Of a stretch of 64,000 nucleotides of DNA, positions 30,852 to 45,800 are shown one piece after another; within the stretch, counting starts at the first letter, position 1, and every line of letters starts with the position of its first letter. The notes beneath the pieces were generated by a model. That model searched no databases, was not told the origin of the DNA, and saw only the letters and a list, made by a program, of their open reading frames with translations. Source of the stretch: Romanomermis culicivorax. Lineage: Eukaryota; Nematoda; Enoplea; Mermithida; Mermithidae. The stretch spans positions 868,001 through 932,000 of the forward strand of contig CAWUHX010000132.1 in assembly GCA_963922205.1 (NCBI GenBank). Reading direction: 5' to 3'. Position numbers and translations under genes: made by a program.

Positions 30852-33800
30852 CTAGAGTGTGGTAAGGAGAAAGCTTATTTTAGTTATGAAATCAATTTGC
30901 AAATTGCAATGGGTGTATTTGCAGCGGGAAACCGTGTTGAAAGATAGCAGTCTAATATTCAAAGTTTAAAAATTATTCAACTCTTGATTATATACAGTTA
31001 CAACTGAAAAAATTGTTGTTTCGTAAGAATCCATAAAACATATATACTAATACTCATGGTCGACAGAAAAGTTTCATCTGATACTTGAAACGACGAGAAA
31101 ATGAATTATTACTTACTGTAGAAGATGATCGACTTATGCCTTTCTTACAATGTACAAGCACAGCGGAATTATTCTCTCTGAAAAATAGTTGACACTAAGA
31201 GCGCAAAACTTTGTACAGAGCAGATTAAAAAGCATGATTTAAGTCAAAGTTACCGAGTTCAAGTATTGTATTCTGCAGCGACTTTTTTTGAGTACAGAAA
31301 CAACCACTGCGAAAAAATAAGTTAAAGAATTCATAACAGCTTAAGCGGAAAAAGGAAAGGAAATTCATAAAAAGTTAGAAAAAAATCGACTCAACAACAT
31401 TTCAGGACCAATCCTACTTGAACTGTCTAATGCCATAAAATCTATGGAATATAGTCCAAATCGAATAATTTTATACGTTACTCACTTGGCGCGATTAATA
31501 AATTTGTAAGTTAAATCCCAATGTTTCAACAATTCCGTACTTTCATCGTCCGCCACCCGAATTTTCATATAATAAAACGTGCCAGGGAAAAAGTTATCAA
31601 CTTCTTTGGTGACGTTAAGAATATATCCAACGCTTAAATATAGAAACACAACAGAGGTGACATGGTTTATCGTTACGCAATGGAAACTTAGAACCGGTCG
31701 CAATATCGCCAGTTAAACTAGCATTTAAACCTGAACGTGAAGTATCAGATTGCAGTAAAGCCAATATTAATGCGGTTTCGAAATAGAACAGAGCTTGTTC
31801 CCTTTCGGTTGGTATGAAATATAACCTTTGCAGAACACGGTTTGAAGCAATGGAAAGTTAAACCAAGGTCAAAGCTGCTATATATGTTTTTTGTATGTGG
31901 CCACTATACTCCATTCATCTTAAAATGGTCGAAGCAGCAAGGTTGCAGCCAAATACTGATTCATAATCATGGAAGGCTCGTTGCCTCTAAGTTCTCCTTC
32001 AAGATAGAAGCTCCTTGATGATTACTCTTTTCAATCATTTCAAGATTATAGACATTGATTTCCTGATCTCGAGTATGCCATCATTTTAAAATAAATGCAG
32101 TATAGTTCGAAAAATTCGAAATACCCGTTTCTTCCCGGTTATTTTCACAAATTTTTCCCGCTTTTTCAAACAGTCGGAAGCATGTTCTGCATACCAAATT
32201 CTACCCAAAAATAACCTAAAATGCTTCAAAAATTTTATTTTGTCGGTTTACAATATACTACAGCTGTTCTTCAGTCTGAGAAACAAATTTTTTTAGCCAG
32301 GAACTCCGTGCCATTTGGCAATGAAGGTCAAAACCTTTTTAGCAATTTTTCTGCACGCCTTTGTCTGAAGCGTGCGGAAGAAAGACTCAAAATTCTTTTT
32401 GCATGGGAAATTATCTCCGTTCCAAGTTAAAATTATGTAAAAAATGTGTAAAATGAGCGAAAATTGTAGATTCTCAAAGAAATCTTTCAATGTCATATTT
32501 GTTTTTCTAACTCTGTGACATTATTTGGAATAATTGAATGAAAAAATAATTATACTGCTGACATTTCTGTGACCCTGGCTTTTTTGGGTGGAAAATCACG
32601 AGCCAAATGGCTCCTCCTGGACCTAAATTTTTATGAGCCGAAAATTGAATATCGAGCATAGGCTCCCAGCGCACCGCCGGACGTAACTAAATCAAATAGA
32701 TATTCATTCAAATGACATTGCGCGAAAAATTATCATAAGAAACTTTATTTCTATAAAGTTTTTTTTTGTATATTTTGTATTAGTAGAAAGAACGACCAAA
32801 AATCTTTGTGCGAAGAATTTTTTTGCTCATAAAAAGCCAATATTTTTTAACATCAAGCCGTGGAAACGTGTTTACAGTTACTTTGCATATTAATAATTTT
32901 TCCACATTCATATCTTCATTGTAAATTGTGAGATCACAACACAACTTGTAGTCTGTTTTCTTGGAAATGTTTGTGAATAAGGGAGTGGAAAGTATCATTT
33001 TATATTTCTATAATTTCCCGAGTCTGCTCAACTAATCTTCACGAATTTTTTACGTCAAAAACCCTGTAGTAAACGGTTTGTGTGAACGACTTTGAGCGCG
33101 GTCCATTTTTTTGTCCATTTTTATATTTACTAACATTTTATAAAAACGAACTATACATATTTCCGATCCCCCCGAAAATCTATTTAGGGTGGCCACCAGT
33201 TTGACGAAATCAAATTCCCGGTTTTTTCCCGGTTTTCCCGGTTGCATTTCAAAATTTTCCCGGTTTTTAAAATACGTCATAGAACAAAATATCGAAGTGA
33301 ATGATATGAATTAATAAGATAGAGGTTGATTCTAGTAGAGATGAAACGGATCCAAGATTTTCAATCTTCCGGATCCGGGTAGTAATAATCTTTTTTACAG
33401 CTGCTGTGATTATGCAGGCATTTATCTTTAAATGATTCTGTTTAAGTGTTTATCAGATGCATAATATATGCTATGTAAAGCTACACAAATTCAGGAATGT
33501 AAATTACTGTAGCAATCTGCATAATGAAATCTTAAATGGTGAATAGAACAAAAACTCCATCCTCCTCGAGTCAAATCTACACTGAGGAAAAAATCTGCAC
33601 TTTCATAACATGAATTCATGTGATACTGAATCACTGTCGCTGACATCTGAGTGAGAGGCTGTGAGATTGGAAACTGTTCTAACGTCTGCAGCTTTAAAAT
33701 AAGCGATTTCGCTGGAACCAAAACTGAGGCAAAAAATCCTAAATTTCAGCGACATCTCTGTGATCAGTCAAAGTAAAAAACTATAAACTGCATTTAATTT

Positions 33801-36800
33801 ATCCTTCATTCTGGCGCCAAGCGCCGGAAAATGTTTTGTGGTTTTATACTCTAGTTCTATACTCTTGATGACATTCTAAATCAGTGTCATCAAGACTTAT
33901 TCCATGGCTAAGGTTCAATTTTTGAGTTTAGAATGATATTCTGACTTGAGCAACGACATGATGCTTTCAATCAGCTAACCAGCGAGAAAATCAGCTTGAA
34001 GCAAATGATGCTTGATAAATTCAGTCCAAACAGCAAGAATGGTAAAAAAGTACCAAGACAAAGGGCCAAAATTTCAATGGATTTTGATGTTACATGGCTG
34101 AAACATGAGTTCTGGCAACAGTTATTTCCTGAAAAAGTGGTCTAATTTGCAATCAATTAAACCATTTTGCATACAAGAACAGAATGTAAAAATCATGTTT
34201 ACGGCATGCAAGTGCAACTCAAAAATCGAACTAGCAACCAAAAATTTAGATTCTTCAAATTTTGATTTTGATCGAATACTAAGATGAAGATCATAGATTA
34301 AAAAATCAAAAATCATAGACTAAACAATAGATTCTAGTATCAGGCAGAAAAAAAGTTTGAGATTCATTTTTTGCTTAAAATTCTTAAAAAATGACTTGAT
34401 CTCCATTCAATGAAATTATATTTCAAAAATAATAGCTTCTTTGCTTGAAATATGATTTCTTAATGGCTGAATGATGATTCCCGCACCACTGAATAGCTAT
34501 TCTGAAGGCATACGCATGGCTGGTACTCTGAGGTTACGTTTTGCAAGTTTTGCCAACATGGGGTATGTTTTTTGGCTGATTTGGCACCATTGAAATGGAT
34601 CTATGTCAAGGGATGCCCGTTTTTTGTTTAGTCAAGGGATGCCCGTTTTTTGTTGTTTCATTTTACATCAGCAAGTTAGGCTTCTGCATGTATTCTTCTG
34701 CATGTATTTGTCTATGTCAAGGGATGCCCGTTTTTTGTTGTTTCATTTTACATCAGCAAGTTAGGCTTCTGCATGTATTCAATATTCATGGTGCAAAAAC
34801 TCTCTCATCTTATTAAGCCTTCTTGCTCATTGTACCATAAATCAGTATTGAAATAAATTCCACTTGAAGCATTTTTACTTATAATAAAATTTTCATTTGA
34901 TTATATTGCTTCCAAATCAGTCTTTTAAACAATTTTCTTCCTTTAAGCTGGTATATCGCGAGCTGAAATTTTTTGAAAAAACCTATCAGCACTTTGATTC
35001 AACCTGCCGTACTTCCAGTTTTATCACTCATTATCACCTACTCACTTTTTTGATCAAGTCGATGAAACCTGGATTCTCGACAACACTAAAAGGTCGATCA
35101 TCAACTGCTATCATTTGCACAATAGCTACATAAATTTCCCAAGATACAGGATCAGCATTATCTATTTTCTTCTAGTCCATTTCATCTTTCAATTTCAATA
35201 ACTATAAAATAAAGCATGAAAACCGAAACCGCTGAAGACCGAAACCAAAGCCATAAACTCAAAAAATGCAAAACCACGACCAACTTCGCAGAGAAGTCAC
35301 ACATGTGAGCAATACAGGACATCAATGCAGAAATCACCTTTTGTTTTTGTATAAAATTTTGTATTAATATGTTTTGTATTGCACACATTTCTGGCAAACA
35401 TGTTACAAGAAGAACTACTTTCTTCTCGTGGAAAATCTATCCATTGCGTGCCGAGTCGCCGACCGTGTCCTGGGACCGACCGTACCGAATGACCGACTTC
35501 TATGTGAAAAATTTTATAAGGTGCCGGTGGTTTTCCAGTTTTGTTAGTGTAAATCAAACAGTTTCTAAAGCATGTGGCTTTGCCGCGAAGCGGCGAAATT
35601 TTTTTCTCATTTTTATGTACTTTTGCACGAAAAATATTTCATTTGCCACAAAATTCCCGGTTATTTCCCGGTTTTCCCGGTTCGAAAAAAAATTCCCGGT
35701 TAATTCCCGGTTTTCCCGGTTGGTGGCCACCCTGTATTTCTGTAAACGTCATTAAATACCTCAGGGATAAAATTAAAGGAAAAACTTCACTGAGGAAATT
35801 TCAGAGTGCATTTTTCAGAAAGTATGAAGGATGATTTTTTCAGAATGTAGCATACATGCACGTGAAAGGGGTTTGGGGGTATTGACCCCATGGCAATGAT
35901 TGGGAAGAAGAAGAACGAAAAAATGATCCTGAGAGAAGAGAAAGTCATCATAAGAAGGAAAATGATACTGTAATTAAACCGTCTCTCTAAACAAAGCCTA
36001 CCTGATTCAAAGAAGTAGCGTTAAAACTATAAAAAGAGCTGTCCAAGCAAATAATTTCACATATTCGAATAATGTAGGTTGAAAAATAGATCGTGTCCCA
36101 ACACCGCCACTTTCTTGTCCTAACTTTCGCAATCTTTCAAAAAGTTTGTTTTTTGTAACAAGGTTTCTTTTGTAACTTAACAACATGACATTGCTAATTC
36201 ATAGGATGGCAAAAACTGATATTATCATTAAAGCAATAAATACATGGTATATCTATATAATCTTCGTTTGTATAGTCGTACTTAACTAAACAAACGATTT
36301 TACCTAAATAACCAAAAATAGAACAACGAGCGTGAGACCGGAATTTACTTCATTAGCATATTACCAAAATAACTGTGTGCTTTGCACATTAAAATACAAA
36401 TATACGTGTCTGTTTTCATTTCTTGTTGTCAATTGATTCGAATTTGTGTAATCAAACCATGGGTGACTTTGGTCCTATTGAAAATTTTATGAATCAGGAA
36501 TCAAAGAGTAATTTAGTGATAATTGCGGCGCGTAATAATCCGGATTTGTATTTTCTGTTCCGGAAGAAAAGTTCTAAACGTTTGTCAAACAATGAAACAT
36601 CGCACTATTATGTGTGCATGTTCTGCTCTGAAGATGTATCTTAAAAAATATATCTTAAAATATTGTTCATTCATAGATCTGCTAAGCACATTTAAAATAT
36701 TGTTCATTCATAGATCTGATAAACACATTACAAAAAATAAACTTTTTGAAAGATTGCGAAAGTTGGGACAAGAAAGTGGCGGAGTTGGGACGGTGGCGGA

Positions 36801-39800
36801 GTTGGGACGGTGGCGGCGTTGGGACGGTGGCGGTGTTGGGACACGAAAGTAGCGGAATTGGGACGGTGGCGGAGTTGGGACGGTGGCGGTGTTGGGACGA
36901 TGGCGGTGTTGGGACGGTACCGAAAAATATGCTGCTTGGATGTTAGAAGACGTTTCTTTTTGTTATAACGAACGGAGAAAAACTTCTATCCTATCCCCTG
37001 TACTGGAAGTCCCCACAGAATTTCTATGCTGTGCATGTATGATAGAGAAGTTTGATAAAATAATATCTGAAAAGTGTTATAATTCACAATTCATGCAAAA
37101 ATATGATTGAACTGCATGTACAGGTGCTATAGTATGCATCAATAAATTATAGCAACAATATATTACAGTTCTATAACACATGAGTTGTTCGAAAATATTG
37201 TTTGAGTTGAACTTTGAAAACGGCATGCCTCAAAAATTAGGAAAACCTATTCCCCAGGAAGCACCGGGCGGTTACGCGCGACGCCGCTTTTTGGTATGAA
37301 TAGGACAAGCGACGCTTCCAAATAGTACTTAAGTTCATGTCCTTTATTTGTTACACAAAAGTGCATGGTGTTGAGAAATGCAGCCTCTGTTCTTATTCTT
37401 TCTGTTGTCTTGTATCTTTCCGGCGCATTGCGCCGAATAATCGTTCAGGTTCTGAGATTCGAAAGAGCTGGAAAATTAATTTAAGCAGAGCACTCTACAG
37501 GAGGTAAGCGGGTATTAACACCGTCTTAGGTATTGACATTCGTTCACCATTCCGTCAAGAATGATTTACTGGTCGAGTGAAATGAGACAAATACGACTTA
37601 CTGGTAGGTTATACACAAAATTCTTGGGAGTGTCTTAATTAGTGATGTGCGTCGGGTATCCGGATATTTTCAATGTTCAAAAAAGAAGTAAAGGTTACTG
37701 AAAAGTTAGGTGCTATATTATTACACAAAGTTTTAACAACAAAACAACAAAAGGTTCAAATTATATAAGTGACATATATCACTGCAGGTCTTTTTCGCGA
37801 GTCACATTACCTTTCGTGCTAATGAAAAAATAGACACAAAAAAGTTGAGATGTTGCCCTCTAAAATTTACCAACATTCATCCTTTTTATGTCAAACCCCC
37901 TCATTTTTCCGTTTTTTGCAAACTTCTTCGCTAAAAAGTATGATTTATGGAAAAAATGAATAGACCAATCTGAAGAATTAATGAAATCCAGCGGGAAGCG
38001 TCGAAAAATTGAATTTATAATTGAATGAAAATAACGATGATTCACTATCAAATAGATTTATAAATCGAAATTTTTAGGAGCCAAAATGGCTCCTAGTCAA
38101 ATATTTGGTTCCCATTTCCAAATGTTTACGCGTTCAGGCCCCTCAAATAGCTAAAAACGTCAGCTGTGATCAGAGTTGAAGACTTATAGATTTGAATTGA
38201 AGCTCCATACAATTTAAATGCTTTTTATATTCTAAAACGTTGGAAAATAAATTCTCTAAACATTTATTCACATAATCAGTCTAAAATGATGTTCGGATCT
38301 GAGCAATGGGCTGATCTTTTCTATCAGCTGACCAACAAGAAAAATGATCTATATTGAAGATAGAAAGGGAAAAAACGCAACGTAGTGCTGATGCCTGGAT
38401 CATTCTTCCAATACAAAAAATCTATCTTCCGAAAATTTAAAAATTTTCGAAAATAGGAAAAAGTTATGTGGAAATAAGACATTAGCTTAATTTCCGTCAA
38501 ACAGTGTTTTTTCAGCGGCACAACCTTTAGCAGCGCCTCTAATGGCTATTTGACTCCATTAGCGCAAAATTTATTAGTGCACAGTAGTTTATTTCTTTTT
38601 ACAAGAGTGATCAAGTTATTAGTGATTGTATTCAGCCTTATTGAAAAATGTATTATTGTAAACTTATTTTTTGAGAGCATCCACGTAGGGCGGGGGTTTG
38701 GGGGTTTTGAACCCCAACAGATTTTTATTGACCCCGAACAGATTCTTGCTGACCCTCAACAGATTTGACTTTTCCAGCGATAATTGAGAAGATGACGAAA
38801 GAAAATGAGCAAGAGAGAAGAGAAAGTCGTCATAAAAATGGAAATAATGCTGTAGTTGACAATTTTCCTAAACAAATCATACTTGATTCCAAAAAATAAC
38901 ACGAAAACTTTAAAAAGTGCTGTCTAAGCAAATAATTATAGGTTGAAGAATATGCTGTTTGGATGTTAGACCCCTTTCTGAGGCCCTTCTTTTCGTTATC
39001 AAGAACGAAAAAAAAATTTTGTATTTTACCCCCTGTCCTGGCTGACCCAGCAGAATTTCTATGCTGTGCATGTATGCCTATTGCCTATATTCATCTTAGT
39101 GAATTCTGAAACAAAAATTTGGTCATTAGCGCTCGGTGCTAACGTCCTAAATTTTTCCTTGGCGCAGCGCATGTTTTATTGGGGCCGCGCTAAAAAAACA
39201 GTGACGCCAAATATTCGAAAAAATACCAAAATTTACTTCTTCAAGCGTGTGGTGGTGAGACATTCAGCCAATGAAAACTAATGAAATTTAACTAGTCAGC
39301 AAAAAAGACGTCAGACATGCACGGCAAGAATTTTCTAGGGGGAGGGTCCATGGATTTTTTTCCAGGGGGTAGGGGGTGGGTGAGCAAAAAAACGAAAAAA
39401 AGTCATGAAAGCCTGTTTTTCATACAAAATATGCACATAAATCATCAAAAAACCGGTCTTGGAAAAAAATCAATAGGGGGTGTTTCACGATTTTTTTTGG
39501 CCAGGGGGGTGGCCAGGGTCTCAGGTATGGGGGTTTACCCCCCTACCCCCCCCCCCTCCATGTGCATGTATGGAAAACATGCTAAAAACCGCGCCCCAGT
39601 TGGATTATACAAAATAATCATTACAATGAGTATAATTGGATGAATACTAAATTTGAAATTACATATATTAGGATAGCTTCAGAATAAAGAATACACTAGT
39701 ATAATATTCGTAAATCGTAATTCGGATAATCAATGAAAGTCAAAAACGATGTCGAGTTCAGCTAAACCTGGTATTTACAAGCTGAAAACAAGCTCGAGTT

Positions 39801-42800
39801 AAACTATTGCAAGAAATTGCAAGCTGGCCCCGGATGGAAAGTGATTACCAGAAAACTCACTACAATGGTCGGAAGATTTTTTTAAATTTCCGCTACTATT
39901 CAATTTTGTTGAAAAATTCTACTCGGTAAACTATACGTCATTTGGAAGTTTTAATTAAATTTGAAGCGCATTAGACGATTTCAAAACTCACTTGTTTTGC
40001 TTCAATTCCTCCCAATTCGACGCGTTGCATTCAGTCCCTAAGTATAAATAAGGAAAAATTTGCGACGGTTTTTCCATCTGACCCAAAATGATCAACATTT
40101 CGCGATCAATGAATTCCTTGTAATGACTTAAGCTCGTATCCATTTTCTCTTCTAGCTGTTGGCGGATCTGGTTATAGGAAACGAGACGATATGACATATC
40201 ATATGAATTGATGTAAGATAATAAAATTGTATAGACAAATTTATCACAAGACAATCAAATTTATCCGAGGAAAGAGTGTCAAATCACACGAGCACCAGCT
40301 CAACCGCTGCACTTCAAAGAATTGATTTCATGGCAAAAAAATCGCTTTTCTTACATCTTTGCTTGTGACTTCGTCTAGATCGACAGACTGCATGATATCT
40401 TTTAACGCATGACGAATCGTTTCTTCTTTAGCCGCTTTTTCGGGCGGTTTTTCTTTGAATCGTTCCATACTATCGGTTTTTAAGTCGTCCGCATCGTCGG
40501 CGAAGCAAATGTAATGCCTGAAAAAATTAGAAAATAAAACGCATAATTAAGAAACATTTTTCGAAATAAAAGCAAGTTTCAAAAATCGTGATCTCTATTG
40601 TATATTGACGGATGATAAAATTTTGAACATCGAAATTAAACAAAAGTAGAAATTCGGCATGTAAAGTAGTGATTTACCATTCACTCGTGAACGCATCCCT
40701 AGACGAAAGTCTTGCTTCATAATACTGCATCCACGTATGAGTTAATCCTCCAGGAAAATAAGGATAAGGGGAACAAGCGACGCCGTGCTCCTTGTGTAAA
40801 CATTGAAATGCAGACCTAAAAAAGCAATATGAAAAATTGGGTTAAAAATTGGGATCTCAATCCGTGAAATAAGCGAGATTTTCAGAGAGAAACGCCTATT
40901 TATTTCCCGTGACAACAAGCGTTGAAAAAATTTGAATATTAGGAAAATAGTAAAAAGCATTTCCTAGATTTTCTCGTGATTAGAAAGTATTATAAATTGA
41001 ATACTAAAAATGACATAAACCAATAGGTAGTCTTTGTTTTACCACATGGCTTGTACGGAAACTGGTTTGAAAACGAAATGAGATCCGGTCGATTCGAAGC
41101 TAATGCCGCCGTCGCCATCTAACGTGATCAACGAATTGGCCCAAATAGGCAGAACTAAACCGATCGTCGTTTCGTCGGCCGAAACGTAATCCACGCCCAG
41201 CAGAATTGATTCGGGGTTATCTTGGCGGCCCATTGTTGAGACAATAGCAATGTAACGTACATGACGATTGAACAGGCTTTCCAGACGCACAGCCTGGAAA
41301 AATTGGTATGTTACGAAAAATTTGTAAATTTCATATTTATTCCGTAATTTATAAATGTAACAACGTCAGCACTGCAGGATATATGCTTGCTCCCTTAGAA
41401 TTTGAACTTCACCTTCCATCAACTGACCGAACATTTTCAGATCATTAGTGTCATGGAAAAAATTTAGAATAGATGTATTAGGAATCCCCGGTTTTCTTTT
41501 TTGAAAATTTCGCGGTATTGTTTTCTTGAAAAATACGCTTACGGTTTCCGTTAAGTATTTTGTGATTTTCAGCTGAAAATCAATGATTTGAATAATCAAT
41601 GCTGATGAAAGTAGATTTTTTCATTCTCTGCCGTACTCAAAAAGAAATTGCCCGTTGAACTGCGCAGCGAGCCGACGAAGCTTGCGAAACATATACGTCA
41701 ATATTTTTCACCTAATGAAAAATTATTTCAGGGAAAAGCGTTGGAAATCATCTGTTATTGGGGAAAAACATGATGTGACCTCTCGAATGGAAAGGTTTCT
41801 ATCATGTGGCCAAGTGTAAGAATGGATTTGATTTGAAATTGCGCCACACATGTAATTAGGGGAGGATTGAATGGCCGTATAAATCGCGATCAAGAATTGT
41901 CAATCGAATGACCAGCTCCTAAGAGTTGCCAATCATATGGCTTTCGTACGACTGGGCTATAAGATCACACCCTATGGGAGGAAAGCTGAAAAACGCCTGT
42001 TTTTCTCCCTTCATAGCCTCTCCCAAAGTTTTGGGCAATCTACGACCTCCTCGGGCCTTCGAGCTCCGTTACATAAATGAATCGCATTGTATTTACTGTT
42101 TTATAGCGATGTGGAAGTACTTTTTATTTCCCAAATCATTTTTGAACCTTTAAAACTAAAACATTAGCCCAGAGAAAATCGAGAAACGACTTGAAAAATG
42201 TCGACTTAAAATTTTGAGCGGCACGTATTACATCTGAACTTCTCTTCATTTTGAACATGGTGCTGACTATTATTTTCCATGAACCAACCTAGTTCTATAG
42301 AATTTCGACGATTATCTATAATTAAATGAATAACTATAGAGTCTAGAAGTTTCACATCACTCAAAAAGTCCGTTCCAGGTAGATGCTCCTTTAGATACCA
42401 AATTTTTCAGATTCACTAAATGAGTTCTAGAAAACAAGCAAAGCTTACTGAATTCAGTCAAAACAATAGATGCTTGTAGGACGATAGTAGAAAATGCTAA
42501 CTGATAATGAATTAGGATAACGAGAAATATAGCCTAGCAAAAATCGTAATCTTATTAGTGATTTTTTCATGATTTTTTTTCTACATTTTAAGACTTCCTT
42601 ATCGACAATATTCCAGTCTCTAATCCACCGGAGACAATATATGTAACGGGTCCCTGAGGTCAGGCGGGAGTTTGGGCGACTTTTTGGGGGCCGGGAGTCA
42701 CTGCTCCCCAAAATTAAGGCGAAAGAGTCTCTGAACGAAAAAAACAGATTACCAAAAAGGTCCGAAAAATGGTTCAAAAAATTGTAACTTTTGCCTAAAA

Positions 42801-45800
42801 ACTGCAAAAAATATATCTATGGCGCGCAGCACCAAGAAAATTGACATTTTTTACATATTTTTGTTCGAAAATTGATATTTTTCAGTGTTTTTCCAACCAA
42901 ATGTATGGAGGTCCTTATGACTACCATATGGCCAGCCATATGATTGGGAATCCTGGAGCAGAGGGGTCACCCAATGACTAGCCATATGGCCGACGATTTC
43001 TGGGGGGAGGGATGTTTCATGTATGCCGAGGACTTTTCCCTCCAGGCCAACGGACTCCGTTTTACTCCTATTGTAAATTGTAAATTGTTGGAACTTCCAT
43101 ATCAGAGGTCCCCAAGGTCGAAAAATTAGGTAGGGGTAAAATCGTAAATTTTAAGGGTAGTACATAGAATATGCCGTGACCTTTTTTTTTTGCTCCCAAC
43201 TTTTTGCAAGGAGGGGGAGTTTTAGTACTCTAACCACATAGAAGTTACAAAAATGAATATTGCCCCATCATGCAACTTTAATGCACTAATTATACGTACA
43301 GAATAGTCACACTATGAAGACTGTTGTGCCAACTGATTCCTGCACATTTCAAGAATCGGGCACAACATACGTTTGAAAACATTGTTTCAACCAGCATCTT
43401 CAGCAGTATGGGCTTATCCCATCACTGATTAGGCTTGGAACAGTGCTTCCAATTGAAAGTCCTGATGCTGAATGTGGCTCTAGTATTATTAATCCCATTA
43501 GACTATGAACTACGAGTTTGAAACCAAGTACCACTCCTGATCCACATCAACAGACCTCACATGTCTCAACTCACAGCAGGAAAGTATGCCACAGCTTGGG
43601 TAACCATATGCGCACAGAAGACCCAACGCAGAAGCGGGGAAAAGAAAAGGAGAGCATGAAGAGGCAGAATTTTAAGAACATCATGTTTTTCTTCCCATGG
43701 GGCAATTTTTTGATTAATCACATATACATAAGCCATTATTTCATCTCCCAATTATATTTATAGTGATTTCCTACAAGTAATATATCTTAATGTGCTGATA
43801 TTCTTTCCTAAGAATCACTATATGGCACACAAGTTGCATACTTTCCCATTATCATTTGCTCAGTAAATGTGTCAAAAAGAGCAGTGAGTAATTCCTCAGA
43901 ATCACACATTCTGCAATTTTTCTCGAATTAGTATAACCTACTGGGGAGAGGATGAAGTCTACCAAAATTTTTTGCTATAGTGAGCTGTTTTCATGGGGGT
44001 CGTAAATGAATTTCCAAATCTAAGACGGGGGTAATACCCCCCACATACCCCCTCCCCATGGGGTGCTCTGTTCCATATAATTAATATGCACAAAAGTTGT
44101 ATTCAATCGGGAAGGTAACCGAAATGTCAAGATAGCTATGTTTATACAAGCAATAGCTACTTAAATTTTGTTATAACCTTTTTTAGTGTGACTATCATTA
44201 CTAGCTAATAAGCTATCTTCACTAAATAATAGAGGTGCTACGGTACTTAATTTTAAAGAATATCAGTTTCGGTTCATCGATTTTTAGAATAACGGTTCCG
44301 GTTCCTATACAAAGTATAGACATCGAAATCTATTGACGCCGAATTGTCAAATAATATATTATTACGTCATAATATATTTATTTGCTTCATTGATCAAGTA
44401 CCAACCACACTATACTTAAATAATATTTAACTAGGTACTATAAAAAACATGAGCAGTAAGGAAATAAAACGTGAGCAGTCAGGAAATATATCTGGGAACG
44501 AAATCTGGGATCGTAGTCCATCAATCTTCATTAATTCATAACTAAAAAATATTCTGTAGTGTGTAAACAATTTTGACGACATTAATAATTTTACATTTTA
44601 TAGTCAACACAAAGGTTGCGCTGTAAAACCTTATGATCTAAATGTTTTAAAGCTCAGTTGAGTAGGCTTTGAGTAGGCTCAAAAATTCCGGCTCTGCATG
44701 GTCTAGAAAAAAATCGTAAAAATGAAGTGCTTGCTTTACAATTTTGTTTTTTGGAATCATTTCAAAAGATTTCATTTTTAGTTTATGTGCTTATCTTTCA
44801 ATTAATCAAATTTTAATTTTCTAAGGATATTTTCGATACGAAACAGTATTTCATGTCAATAGTGTCGGTAACCCTACATGTAATTGGGGGGAAGTGCTAT
44901 GGGAACCCCCCCCCCAGAAATCGTCGACCATATGGCTAGCCATTGGGCGACCCCCCCCCCCAGGATTTTCCAATCCTATGGCTAGCCATATGGTAGCCCT
45001 AGGGACCCCCATAGTTTTAGTCGGAAAAATACTGAAAAATGTCATTTTTTCCATGAGAAATGTCAATTTTCGAACAAAAAATGGTCAAAAACGTCAATTT
45101 TCTCAGCGCTTCGCGCCATAAGTACATATTTTATCATTTTTTAGACAAAAATTTCTACTTTTTAAACCGTTTTTCGGACATTTTTCATGGAAAAAATCGA
45201 ATTTTCTTTCCTTCAGGGACCCCTCCACCCAAAATTTTGGGAATTACTGACCCCCGGCCTCAAAAAAGTGCTCCAACCCCCCCAGACCTCGGAGCTCTGT
45301 TACATGTATGTCGGTAACATCACATCATATTGACTTTTAATATGATATTTTCGAATAATCCTACATAAATTGCCAAAATTGGGCGATTTTTGAGCACACT
45401 CTCTCAGCAGGTGAACGCTCAACAGAGTGCCAGAAATCTGGAAAACCTGGAGAAATCAGGGAATGCCGATTATAATTTCAGTAAATGTCAACTCTTTGAT
45501 CCAGTTGTCTGTTTTGAGTAGGAGTTCATCAATAATCCTGGATCCATATTTTGGATTATTGTTGCCGAAATGCAGCTGATGATAGATTTAGTTGAAATTC
45601 TACTAACCATCTGACCACTAGATTTAGAGAACACTATGTTGTAGATATTAAAAATGATTCGACTGGAAAGATTTAAACATCATCAGCAAAGATAACCATT
45701 TCAACTTTAATGCTGTCTTTCAATGAATGAGACATGTCATTTATGTAAAGTAGGAATAAAAGGGGTCCTAAACCCACCTCGAGATATATAGCTTTTTTGA

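Noticed and set aside
33185..35734. 8-bp target duplication for the GGTGGCCACC element
   Set aside because: Only TATTT is shared in shifted register; octamers AATCTATT and TATTTCTG do not match.
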